The position numbers were made by a program, and so were the translations under genes. From Stomoxys calcitrans (taxonomy: Eukaryota > Arthropoda > Insecta > Diptera > Muscidae): a stretch of 64,000 bases of DNA. Location of the stretch: positions 68,245,465 to 68,309,464 of the forward strand of contig NC_081552.1 in the NCBI RefSeq assembly GCF_963082655.1, given 5' to 3'. Under the pieces are notes generated by a model. It did not search any database. It saw only the letters and a list, made by a program, of their open reading frames with translations, and had not been told where the DNA came from. This document shows positions 1 to 9,577 of the stretch, piece by piece (within the stretch, counting starts at the first letter, position 1; every line of letters begins with the position of its first letter).

Positions 1-889
1 AAGTCACTAAGGACTGCTTGGTGATGGTACTTGTCGACAAGGGAGAAGAACAGGGCTGCATACCTAGGAACAATTGGAGTGGGCTAAACAACTAAATTTC
101 CCCATGAACATTCCATTAAGGAACAGGGGATACGACTCTCATATCAATGAGTGCAGTCCCAACAAAGGAAAGAACAAAATTTAAACTCAATTGGTAGAGA
201 ATGACAGGATACCATACAAATGTAGCCAGCATTAGTAAGGGGATAACCACCGGTGAAAATTTTTTGATGTTCACGCCGGGATAGTCTATGGACTGTCATC
301 TTGTTACTCCGATGTTATTGCGGAATTGCCTGGGCCTTCTCCAGTTTGTGACGATGCAGGTTGGTACCGAAACAAACAAGTTGCATTCAGAGATTAATGC
401 TCGATTGAAATGTATTGCTGCGTCCTAAAAAATATTCGCAAGATCCGGTCAGGCGCAGCACTGGAATTAGTCAAGAAGGAAGAAATTCCCTCTCGACCAA
501 TGAGAAACGCTTGAATACCAAGGATTCCTTCAGAACATGAATACACACTTGGATGACTAAGACATTGTAATTCCAATCTTTCAACCACCGACTAGAAAAT
601 TAGTAGATTGGACAAGGCTGATAGCGATCGGAGATATGCAGTATTCTTACTAAACTCCGGCAGTCTCGCAGACCTCACCAACTTTGAAATATTGAAATTG
701 AAACTGAAGGTCTATACAAGCGGTGGGGTTGTGGAATCAGATGACTCAGCAGTTGTTGCTGAATACTTGTCTGTTCAACTATCGACAACATCTTTAAACT
801 CTGGCGTATTGAAGGAGACTGAAATCCTACTGCCACGATCAAAAAAGAAGGCGAAGGCGTCTAAACGGGACCCGACAAGCTCTGTGTAG
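1..889 (+). pseudogene. ORF1 (gag-like) remnant of I-like retrotransposon
   Basis: Frame pieces read as the nucleic-acid-binding ORF1 protein of I/LOA-type elements. One is a segment near 10-90 (VTKDCLVMVLVDKGEEQG, then the PRNNW motif). Another, PGPSPVCDDAGWYR, lies near 330-375 and matches the PGPPPxCxDAGWyrG motif I associate with these ORF1 proteins. The open stretch 608-889 continues in one frame and ends in a basic, lysine-rich tail. A SINE is inserted near 100-262, and stops break the frame near 500-600. A parallel, equally broken copy lies at 38700-39870. No CCHC knuckle is visible. It is not expressible as a single protein. Confidence 0.65.
100..262 (-). mobile_element. SINE fragment inserted in ORF1 relic
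   Basis: On the minus strand this matches the shared body of a tRNA-derived SINE that recurs at 2334, 22845, 31095 and 43125. Landmarks are GAACAGGGG near 121, ATATCAATGAGTGCAGTCC near 140-158 and GCCAGCATTAG near 225. The middle is rearranged around 160-200. The homologous ORF1 region at 39110-39180 lacks it, so it is a secondary insertion. Confidence 0.6.
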
Positions 890-984
890 GTGGGACGTCT
901 GGTGGGTTTGGGCTCAAGGTGTGCGCCAGCGAGGATGTACGGAATCCAAAAAGTACTTCAAGGAGTAAGGAAACTCATGGTCCA

Positions 985-2200
985 TTATTGTGGAGCAGCA
1001 TCGGCGGCACTAAAGATCCTTTTCTTGGCAGGAGGATTTGACGAGGTTTTTTCCAGGAACTATGGGTGTGTGGAGGAATGGTTTAAGCACCAGCATTTGT
1101 TGGTCTAAGGAAGAGTTGCAGAAAGATCTTCAACAGGGGGAAAGCCACAAGGGTACCACATTATTGGGACGTGGGATGAATGGAATTCTGCAGCTCCATG
1201 GAGGATACATCTGAGGCCTCTATGCTAAGGAAGATCCTATTGCGAAATCTATCACTGCGGGATATATTCCGAAGTCAGAGTGTATGGACAATGTCTAGTA
1301 TGAAAACACTAAAAATACTTATTGATACACATTTCCGGGTGGGTTGTCACTGACATGTATTCGTCGGAGGTTGTTTTGCTTATGGGGTAAACCCTTTGGG
1401 CGATAAATATTTTTGAATCCTTTAAATCGCCAGGTCCAGCTGATATATTACAGTTGGGTCCGACTGGATCCTTGGCTTAGAAAGATATACTCTGATGGTA
1501 TCAGCATGGCGTATATACCTGTGGGATGGACGGACACCTTGGTAATTTTCATTCCAAAAGAAAAATCTTATTACACGAAGGCGAACGATTTTCGTCCTAT
1601 TAGTCTGTCAGCCTGAGGACTTTAAGGAGACTAATAGAAGCATATCTTAGGGACAGTTCTTTCAGTATTGTGGCTAGACAAATTGCTGCGACCACCGCTT
1701 TGAGGTTAAGGGAGCTATCTCTTTGGTCATGCGGCGACTACGGACAGTGTGTTATCCTTGGTACAATGCCCGATGTTCCAGCCTATGTGAATTACACATT
1801 GCCGGAGCCACTTTTTGATAAAAGTACTGTAAAAGTAATATCCCTGATAATAGAAGTTACATAGACTTCGACATGGATGGTTCCAAACAAGACAACCAGG
1901 TGGGCTTTGGGGTGTATTCTGAAGAACGAGGACTAGTCATATCAAGAAGGTTATCCGACCTCTAGAGTGTGTATCAAGCGGAGATCTTTACTATTGAAAA
2001 AATGGTGGAATGGCAAAGATACAATGTCATAGCGACGTTTGGCATAATATCTTCTCCTCAGACAGTTCTGGTTACCGGGATGCAAAGAAATCCGAGGGAA
2101 TTGTAGAACAGACGAGCTTGCGAGACTAGAAACTACCTTACACATTCACGGCGAATTGGAGTCTGTGGTTTTGTCTCTATCGACTTTTAAGCTATGTCTT
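985..2200 (+). pseudogene. ORF2 remnant: endonuclease, RT and RNase H pieces
   Basis: Near 990-1075 the frame reads ALKILFLAGGFDEVFSRN, the start of an APE-type endonuclease. The same site in the 38.5-41 kb copy reads LLMAGGFDVVLIQEP. Near 1415-1440 comes FKSPGPADI and at 1495-1615 IPVGWTD, IFIPKEKS and NDFRPISLS, which are amino-terminal RT motifs. At 1670-1790 RQIAATTALRLRELSLWSC is the connection region before RNase H. At 1868-1990 DFDMDGSKQDNQVGFGVYS is the first catalytic-Asp motif of RNase H, followed by SVYQAEIF with its Glu. The RT palm, including the YADD block, is missing between about 1620 and 1640, so this is an internally deleted, dead copy. Confidence 0.78.
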
Positions 2201-2333
2201 CAGGATCAGGCTTGAAGCGCAATGAAAGACAGATGAAATTCGGGGACCTGCGTAGCGAAGAGGTAGACGCATCCACCTATGACGCTGAACGCCTGTGTGT
2301 GCATCCTGTCAAGAACACAATAAAGATTTCAGC

Positions 2334-2496
2334 GATGGAGACTTCGGCTACATTTTTGAGGTGTCGTCCTACGGCTCGCAGTTCGGATTCCGCCTTAAGA
2401 AGGAGGTCCCTTATCATTAGGCTTAAAAACTTGAATCGGTCAGCACTAATTGAAATGTGAAAAGTTTGCCATGTTCCTTAATGAAATGTTCAAGTG
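2334..2496 (+). mobile_element. SINE 3' body fragment
   Basis: It contains AGGTGTCGTCCTACGG, GGAGGTCCCTTATCATTAGG and TTCCTTAATGAAATGTTC, in the same order as the reverse complement of the SINE bodies at 22845-23055 and 31095-31265. The tRNA-like head is absent. Confidence 0.65.
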
Positions 2497-2534
2497 TATT
2501 TTTTTAATGCAACTTGTTAAAGTTTCAGAGAAAT

Positions 2535-2900
2535 CAGCTGAAAGTGAGATCGGTACAACGGCATAAAAGATAGCCATATCCAATTGTAGTCCGATCTGGA
2601 AGATGTGAGCTGGGTCGAAAACAGCTTCTTATCCAAAATTTCACCACAATCAGATAAAAAATTCGCTCTTTATGGACAAGGCCCTACGTCTTATGATTGG
2701 TCCGTATGACAGCTATATCCAAATCCGTAAATGATCCGTATCAATCATAATCGTCACTGATTTTGAGGGATCCTAAATTATTACCTTTTCCTTATTTCGT
2801 TAAAATTGGATACGAAATGTTTCATTTGTAGACTTAAGATTCTAGATCCCATATCAGATGACGGGTCAGGAAAGTATAGTTCTGTACCAAATTATCCTTA
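2535..2900 (+). repeat. Degenerate mini-me-type sub-repeats
   Basis: It contains diverged versions of the unit seen at 6922-7865 and 34062-35512: GATAGCCATATCCAATTGTAGTCCGATCT, a line resembling the tttatgg/gcaattatatcc spacing, and GACAGCTATATCCAAATCCG near 2708-2730. Boundaries are approximate and no terminal hairpin is visible. Confidence 0.45.
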
Positions 2901-4400
2901 AATCTTAATCGGTGTCTCACTTTTTAGTGTCAAAAACACTTTTCATTTACACTCCACTGTGCCTATAACACACTCGATCTATGTGAAAATTGATTCAGAA
3001 ATATTTTATGAATTGCAAATAAACTTAACAAAGGAAAGAACAAAACAGAAAAATATCCGCCCATTAGCAACGATTGAATTGTGGTTCAGAAGCAAAAACA
3101 CAAGGAGAGATGAACAAAAAGCTAAATATACATACTCTGTTTGAATAGCCTAAAAACAGACTAGCCATATTGTAGTCAAGTGACCGCTAAAAGTATGCAA
3201 TGTTTGGGAATATTTGTTTTATCAAAAGAACAAGAGAGGAAGATAAGTGGGGACAAACATTATACAACAAAGGCGGCTTCCCTTGCACATGAAAGTATGA
3301 ATCAATACCTTATGTCATAAATTATATGAAATTGATGGAAAATTTATTCGAAATGGCAAACTAAGTATTAAATAATATTTTAATACAATGAGAGAAAGAA
3401 TTTATTATTTAAAGCAGTGTAGACCTTTTACTAATTTAGTTAATTATTTTTTTATTTCTAGGTTTTCTCTACCTGGAACTTTGGTACAACTTGATTTTTA
3501 TATGGGGATGTCACCAATATTAGATATGAATCCCAATGCTGAATTATAAATGTTCCTTTTTGTTTACTTAAAAAGAAAAATTATATGACGAACATGTAAT
3601 TACAATAAATACGTTGCAACACAAAGAAAAAGTTTTTCTTTCAATAATTTTCGATTTGTACCAAACTCCCCCAGTAAAATGTCCCCCAATGAAATTTTTG
3701 GAACCAGTTCAGCTTAAAAAAAAAACTTTTTGAAGCTATTAGCTTAGAAATTTTCGATTATTTAAACACCAAAAGCTCACTCAACTTATGTTTTGCTTCT
3801 TGCAAACGCCCAAAAGCATGCTCCCTCAAACTTGTTAACAAAAAGAAAGTAACAAATCAGCTAAACCGAAATAATCAAACCAACAAACACTTGTACGAAC
3901 AAAGGTCACAAAAATATTTTATTTCTTAAACTTTGGTATATCTTTCAAGTCGATGGAATTGTGTTTATAAGAAGTGTTTTGTGATTAAAAAAATTATTTT
4001 CGACCTAAAAACTAAGCACTGAAAGTCTCGCTGCGGTCTAGAGATGAAATCTATTGGCCAAAGGTTCATCATTTCTCTTTGAATAGGTGTTTTGTAGTAT
4101 TGTAAAATTTAAGACTTTTTGGAAGAAAACCTTACTACGTAAGTTGCACTACATTTGTTTTTATCATTGTTACAAATACTTGATTTTGGATGAAAAAAAC
4201 AAAAATCAAAGGTGTTGAAGTTTTGAGAATTGAGAAATTTGTTTATAAAAAAAAGGTTTTCTCCTTGTGAACAATCTGTTTTAGGCAGAACTTAAAGCAC
4301 CTACTGATGTAATGAAACTCGACGATAGATTTCGAATATGATTATCGCCCTGAAGTATGATTCTGATTAACACGTTGTTAAATTTTCAATGGGAACGAGA
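2900..4400. other. Unassigned AT-rich stretch
   Basis: No coding frame, RNA gene or recognisable element is seen. A 19-bp string (AACAAAGGAAAGAACAAAA) at 3027-3045 also occurs at 161-179. The rest is AT-rich with short homopolymers. Confidence 0.4.
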
Positions 4401-4409
4401 GTAACAACC

Positions 4410-4760
4410 TCAGCTGTTAGCCTCATTACTCGGAGACACCAGGTTCTTTGAGTTCACCTTAAAGAGAGACGAAGGGGAAAACAGAAGACAAAAAAAGTTC
4501 ACTTCAATTGGACGAAATAGAATGAAAGCGGAAACCACTGCCCAAGAGGGGACACAAACGAACCAGAGAGGACACAGTAGTCCAGAATGATGATGCCTGC
4601 AGGGAATCCAGGTACGAAAGAAGTGTTTAACACTAATCATATGTTTTATTTTTGCAATTGTGGAGTAATGACACATAAGTTGGTCAACCGTCATCAAATC
4701 TTCCTTGCCATCAAAGATCCTACGGATGTTTACCACGTCTGACGTTGCACAGAGAGCCAA
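4410..4760 (-). other. Unrecognised 116-codon open frame, probably not a gene
   Basis: An ATG-to-stop frame of 116 codons runs on the minus strand. The product would start MALCATSDVVNIRRIFDGK, then a middle rich in His, Trp and Cys, then a Ser- and Phe-rich tail. I recognise no domain, signal peptide or transposon motif. The 3' half resembles translated pyrimidine-rich DNA. It lies just left of the fold-back repeat at 4862-5815, so it may be part of an old element. It is kept only as an open frame to test. Confidence 0.15.
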
Positions 4761-4861
4761 AGGGGGAAAATTTTTGATATAAGTACGTTACTTTTACCTG
4801 TTGATTGAAACTGCTCCAACCACGAAAATGATAGTAGCAGTCACCATCTAAAAATTGCAAA

Positions 4862-5815
4862 TTCAGGTGCCGGCTGCCTCCTGGAAGGCCCTTAAGATTG
4901 GTCACCTCGGCATTTCGAAAAATTGTTCGGGCTGCCAAATCTTCATTTGTGGTCCGATTTTCAAAATTCTTTTATTGCTGGATAGTACTCAAAAAATTTT
5001 AAGAAAAAACGAATAATGATATCTTTATAATTATATTTGAATTGTGTAGATAAAAGTGTCTTTAAAAAGCAATAATAAATTCTAGCCCAATTTTTATTAC
5101 AAAATTTTTAAAATTCCAATTTCGGGTAAAAATTATTTAAAAATCGGCCTTTTTTTAGTAAATTTTCTGTATAGGCTACAAATATTGTTTGGTGCAAAAA
5201 AATGTTTGCGTGTGTTTAGAGGACATATAAGTTAAAAATAAATCGCTAGCCGGAATGGGGGATCTGGGTTTTGGATTTTGTGAACTCGAGGGGATTTTCC
5301 AATTTTTTAATAAAAATTCGTCTATTTTGAAGTGCATATTGCATTTGGTTATGTTCACATACCTTGTTCAACTTTTACTCAAACCAGATCTACGAAAAGT
5401 TTTTGCAAAAAATTCTCTTTTTTGCATATTTTTACTTCCAACTTGTAACTAATAACTTTTAAGTAAAATATCGAATTTTTGGCACATCCTGCAGCAAAAT
5501 AACTGTAAATTTTGTCATCAATCCAAATTAGTAATCATAATCGAACCACAAATGCCAACATAAATTGCGAATACAAATCCAATCTCGTCCAAAATTGCAA
5601 CAAATAAAAATGAAAACTCGTATAACCCCGAAACCTGTGGAGATATTGTTTTTCTCAAGCAAACTTTTTTGTGAGGATTTTTGAGTACTAGCCAGCAAAA
5701 AATAATAAATCATTTTGAAAAATTGGACCACACGTGAAGACGTGGCAGCCGAACAATTTGTCGATGTGCCGAGGTGACCACTTGAAGGGGCCTGTTAAAA
5801 GGCTCCCGGATCACG
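4862..5815. repeat. Fold-back repeat with about 140-bp imperfect inverted arms
   Basis: The left arm (4862-5003), read in reverse complement, aligns along its length with the right arm (5670-5815). Shared landmarks are TTTTGAGTACTA, CCAGCAA, GGACCACA, GGCAGCC, GAACAATTT, GCCGAGGTGACCA and AAGGGGCC/AAGGGCC. The loop of about 670 bp is AT-rich and non-coding. Part of the arm recurs, more diverged, at 60530-60640 (GTTGGTCACCTCG, then CTGGCCAAACAGTCATTT). Arms this diverged suggest an old fold-back transposon or an inverted duplication. Confidence 0.6.
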
Positions 5816-6007
5816 TAGATCTCGATAACACCTCAGATTCAACCATTTCCAATTTCAAGGAGTTTTCTTTATTTTTTTTTTTACAAATGGCATTTTTTTA
5901 CAAGTTTTTTTCTTCAACCCACTGTGCATCGGGTCAATTTGGTACGTAGATTGCTGGTAGAATCCTGCAGATTTGTTGAAATTGGGACGAATTGAAATCT
6001 CATTTCA

Positions 6008-6243
6008 TTGGTTGCCCAAAAAGTAATTGCGGATTTTTCATATAGTCGGCGTTGACAAATTTCTTCACAGCTTGTGACTCTGTAATTGCATTCTTTCTTC
6101 TGTCAGTTATCAGCTGTTACTTTTCGCTTGCTTTAGAAAAAAAGTGTAAAAAAAGTTTATTTGATTAAAGTTCATTCTAAGTTTTATTAAAAATGCATTT
6201 ACTTTCTTTTAAAAAATCCGCAATTACTTTTTGGGCAATCCAA
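6008..6243 (-). mobile_element. Mariner-derived MITE (236 bp)
   Basis: The termini TTGGTTGCCCAAAAAGTAAT and ATTACTTTTTGGGCAATCCAA are inverted repeats of the mariner at 29748-30639. The internal sequence matches only the two end regions of that mariner, with the whole transposase deleted: AGTCGGCGTTGACAAATT on one side and AAAGTTCATTCTAAGTTTTA on the other. TA follows the right end and CA, a decayed TA, precedes the left. A sister copy lies at 42767-43007 in the opposite orientation. Confidence 0.85.
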
Positions 6244-6311
6244 TATATTGTAGTGGACGATAAGTAAAATGCAACTTAAGTAAAATCAAATGAAGGCCAC
6301 ATTGCTTCATA

Positions 6312-6918
6312 AAGGGTGATTTTTTTGAGGTTAGGATTTTCATGCATTAGTATTTGACAGATCACGTGGGATTTCAGACATGGTGTCAAAGAGAAAGATG
6401 CTCAGTATGCTTTGACATTTCATCATGAATAGACTTACTAACGAGCAACGCTTGCAAATCATTTTCAGTGAATGGGCCCTAGAAAAGTTGGCAGAAAATC
6501 CGCTTTTTTATCGACAAATTTTGTTCAGCGATGAGGCTCATTTCTGGTTGAATGGCTACGTAAATAAGCAAAATTGCCGCATTTGGAGTGAAGAGCAACC
6601 AGAATCCGTTCAAGAACTGCCCATGCATCCCGAAAAATGCACTGTTTGGTGTGGTTTGTACGCTGGTGGAATCATTGGACCGTATTTTTTCAAAGATGCT
6701 GTTGGACGCAACGTTACGGTGAATGAACACATTTCGAACCGAACACTGATGTTGGTAATAAAATTCAATGATTTGCAAGCGTTGCTCGTTAGTAAGTCTA
6801 TTCATGATGAAATGTCAAAGCATACTGAGCATCTTTCTCTTTGACACCATGTCTGAAATCCCACGTGATCTGTCAAATACTAATGCATGAAAATCCTAAC
6901 CTCAAAAAAATCACCCTT
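6312..6918. mobile_element. 607-bp fold-back MITE of a rosa-type mariner, copy 1
   Basis: Terminal inverted repeats of 152 bp (6312-6463 and 6767-6918) begin AAGGGTGATTTTTTTGAGG and are flanked by TA on both sides. The centre encodes an in-frame transposase fragment that keeps SEWALEKLAENP, RQILFSDEAHFW with the first catalytic Asp, and VWCGLYAGGIIGPYFF. It runs from an amino-terminal MNRLTNEQRLQII straight into that segment. Everything after the central block is replaced by an inverted copy of the element's own 5' end. No catalytic triad is possible. It has the same total length as the copies at 23791 and 60732 but a different inner left arm. Confidence 0.9.
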
Positions 6919-6921
6919 TAT

Positions 6922-7865
6922 AAGTAAACCACCTTTCGCCAAAATCCGGTAAAAAATGCATACCTTATGCCCCATAGCAGCTATATCGAAATATGTTCCG
7001 ATTTGGACCAAATACTCATAAGTACAAGTCATTGTTCAATTGTGTATAACAAAATATTGGTCTTGTTACTAGTTATATCTAAAAATAAAACGATCTGAAC
7101 CATATACGAAACTAATGTCGAAAAGCCTAACACTCACTGTGTCAAATTTCAGTGAAATCGGATTATAAATGCGCCTTTTATGGCGCCAAGATTTTAATTC
7201 TAGATATTGGTCTATATGGCAGCTATATAGAAATCTGGACCGATCTAGACCAAATTAAAGAAGAATGCCGAAGGGCCTGACTTAACTCACTGTCTTAAAT
7301 TTCGGCGACATCGGACAATAAATGCACCCTTTATGGGTCCAAAACCTCAAATCGAGAGATCGGTCTATATGGCAGCTTTATTAAAATCTGACCCGATCTA
7401 GACCAAATTGAAGAAGGATGTCGAAGGGCCTAAGACAACTCACTGTCCCAAATTTCGATAGATCGGTCTATATGGCAGCTATATCCAAATCTGGACCGAT
7501 CTGTGCCATATTGCAGAAGTATGTCGAGGGGCTTAGCTTAGCCCACTGTCCCAAATTTCCGCGACATCGGACAGTAAATGCGCCTTTTATGGGCCTTAAA
7601 CCTTAAATCGAGGATGTCGAAGGGCCTAAGACAACTCACTGTCCCAAATTTCGAGAGATCGGTCTATATGGTAGCTATATCCAAATCTGGACCGATCAGA
7701 GCCAAATTGAAGAAGGCTATCGAAGGGTCTGACACAACTTACTGTCCCAAATTTTGGCAAAATCGGATAATAAATGCGTCTTTTATGGGCGCAAAACCTT
7801 AAATCGAGAGATCGGTCTATATAGCAGCTATATCCAATTCTGGGCCGATCTGGGCCACATTGAAG
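6922..7865 (+). repeat. Mini-me-type element, family B, sub-repeat array
   Basis: Begins AAACCACCTTTCGCCAAAATCCGG, the same text that follows the terminal hairpin at 34100. It then carries several copies of a unit with GATCGGTCTATATGGCAGCT, CTGTCCCAAATTTCG and AATGCGCCTTTTATGGG; two clear units are 153 bp apart (7660 and 7813). The terminal palindrome is missing because the 607-bp MITE abuts the left end, and the GACGGACGG tail is also missing. Confidence 0.75.
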
Positions 7866-7867
7866 AA

Positions 7868-9574
7868 ATTAGTGCATAATGATCCCGTGGTGAAAATGGG
7901 ATACTAAATTTTTCGATATCTGAAGGGGGGCGGACCCTCCCCCTTACACTAGTTTCAGATCTCGGAGTGGTGCGATTTAAGCGAAATTTTGTGTGCTTTC
8001 ATATAGTACCCTAAAAATAAAAATTTGGTATCCAAATTTCGGATGGGGTACATAGGGGGGCTGCCCCACCCTAAAACCTACCAAACATATATTTAGACCA
8101 ATCACGACAAACACCCCCAAACAGGACTTATTTACTGACCATGCCAATTTTGGGCTTAAATAAAAGGTATTTGGGTGTAGAATTTGAATCTGATTTACGA
8201 CCATAGCAAAATGGGCCTCAAATGAAAGGTCTTTGGGAATAAAGCGCGAATCTTATATCAATATTCGGGAAAAGTGTCTATGGGGCCACCCCAGCCCCAC
8301 AACACCACCCAAATAAGAAGTATTTGCTGACTTTTGCAATATGAGGCTCAAATAAATGGGTTTTTAGAGTAGAACACAAATACGATATATATTTTCAAGG
8401 CCAACGCACTGAGTGGCTGCCCATCCCCCAAAAAACACCCCCCAAGCCGGTCATGTTTGCCGACTATGGAAATATGGGGCTCAAATTTAAGGTATTTGGG
8501 AGTAGACCACGTATCTGAAATCAACATTACTGACCAACTATCTAGGGGACGTCCCATCACCATCACAACCCCCAAATAGGACATATTTGCTCACCAAGAC
8601 AATTTAGGTCTTAAAGAGAGTGGAACTAAATATTCATAGTTTTTAGGGCCAATAACCCAAACCGGACATATTTGCTGACTTTTGCAGTAAGAAGTTTAAA
8701 TGAGATTAGAAAACGAATTTGATATCCAATGGCAATATGGGGTTCAAATAAATGATATCTAGATATATAAGAATAGAGCACATTGCTGATATATTTACCG
8801 GGCTGAGTGTTTGGAGGACCCCCTCACTCCCCAAAACACACCTAAATCGCGCAAATTTACCGACCATGTCATTGTGGAGCTTACATAAAAGGTATTGGGG
8901 GGTAGAGAAAGAATTGATACCCATTTTCGGGACCAATTTTCTGGGCGTCTACCCCTTTCCCCACAAACAGCAATTTTTTATTGACCATCGCAATATGGTG
9001 CTCAAATAAAGGTATTTGGGAGTAGAATACGAATTTGATATCCAAATTTAGGACCATGTATTAAGGGAATCACTCCTTTCCTAAAACACCCCCAAAGGGA
9101 AAACAATTTTCGACCATGCCAATATGTGGCTTGATAACCTATTTTGGGGCCATGTAATTGGGGTACGCCTCATTCTGTAAACTCCTCTTAAGTCTATGTC
9201 AATATAGGGTTTAAATAAATGGTATTTGAGAGAAGAGCAGGATGGTGATTTTTTTTAGGGCCAAGTATCTGGGGGACCACCTTTCCCCCGAAAACACCAC
9301 TATATCAGTCATCATGAGAATATCGGGCTGAAATGAAGTACTTTAAGAATGGAGTACACCTTACATCCAAACTTACATTCGTGAACCAATAAAGATCATA
9401 TGGGATTCAGATAAAGGCACTTATATTGTTAAACTGTTAGTCAAGCGATATACTATTTTCGTAGCATGGTATTTCACTAAAAGCTGTTTAATTGCCGAAA
9501 ATAAATATTCCAAGGAAACTTTTTTTCCATATAAAGTAAAAAAAGGCGCAGCGGAGCGGGCCCAGGTCAAATAG
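7868..9574 (+). mobile_element. Non-autonomous Helitron, copy 1 (5' end lost)
   Basis: Begins inside the family consensus (GGCGGACCCTCCCCCTTAC near 7930). It continues as imperfect units containing GGTATTTGGGAGTAGA, CCAAAACACCCCC and ATATTTGCTGACC, and ends with GGCGCAGCGGAGCGGGCCC followed by AATAG, a decayed CTAG end. The GC-rich run just before a CTAG-like terminus is typical of Helitron 3' ends. There is no Rep/helicase coding sequence. The closest relative in the window is 16397-18189, which shares long near-identical stretches. Confidence 0.75.
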
Positions 9575-9577
9575 TTT

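Larger units (their letters stand above)
1..2250 (+). mobile_element. Decayed I/LOA-like non-LTR retrotransposon, copy 1
   Basis: Successive frames carry pieces in the order expected for a non-LTR element whose ORF2 ends in RNase H: ORF1-like text from base 1, endonuclease start near 1000, RT amino-terminal region at 1410-1620, connection region at 1640-1800, RNase H at 1860-2150. Many stops and frameshifts separate them. The same DNA recurs at 38560-41060 (+) and in pieces at 14185-15380, 21770-22560 and 59085-60310 (all -). The left end lies outside the window. Clade assignment (I, LOA or R1 group) rests on motif recognition only. Confidence 0.8.

Noticed and set aside
6425..6844. 139- and 108-codon frames on both strands as a transposase gene (also 23865-24323 and 60806-61129)
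   Set aside because: They read through the inverted arms of fold-back MITEs; only a small central transposase piece is genuine and no catalytic triad exists.
6922..7865. Regularly spaced repeats resembling a CRISPR or satellite array
   Set aside because: The units are about 153 bp, diverged, and lie inside a mini-me-type element; this is a eukaryotic genome.
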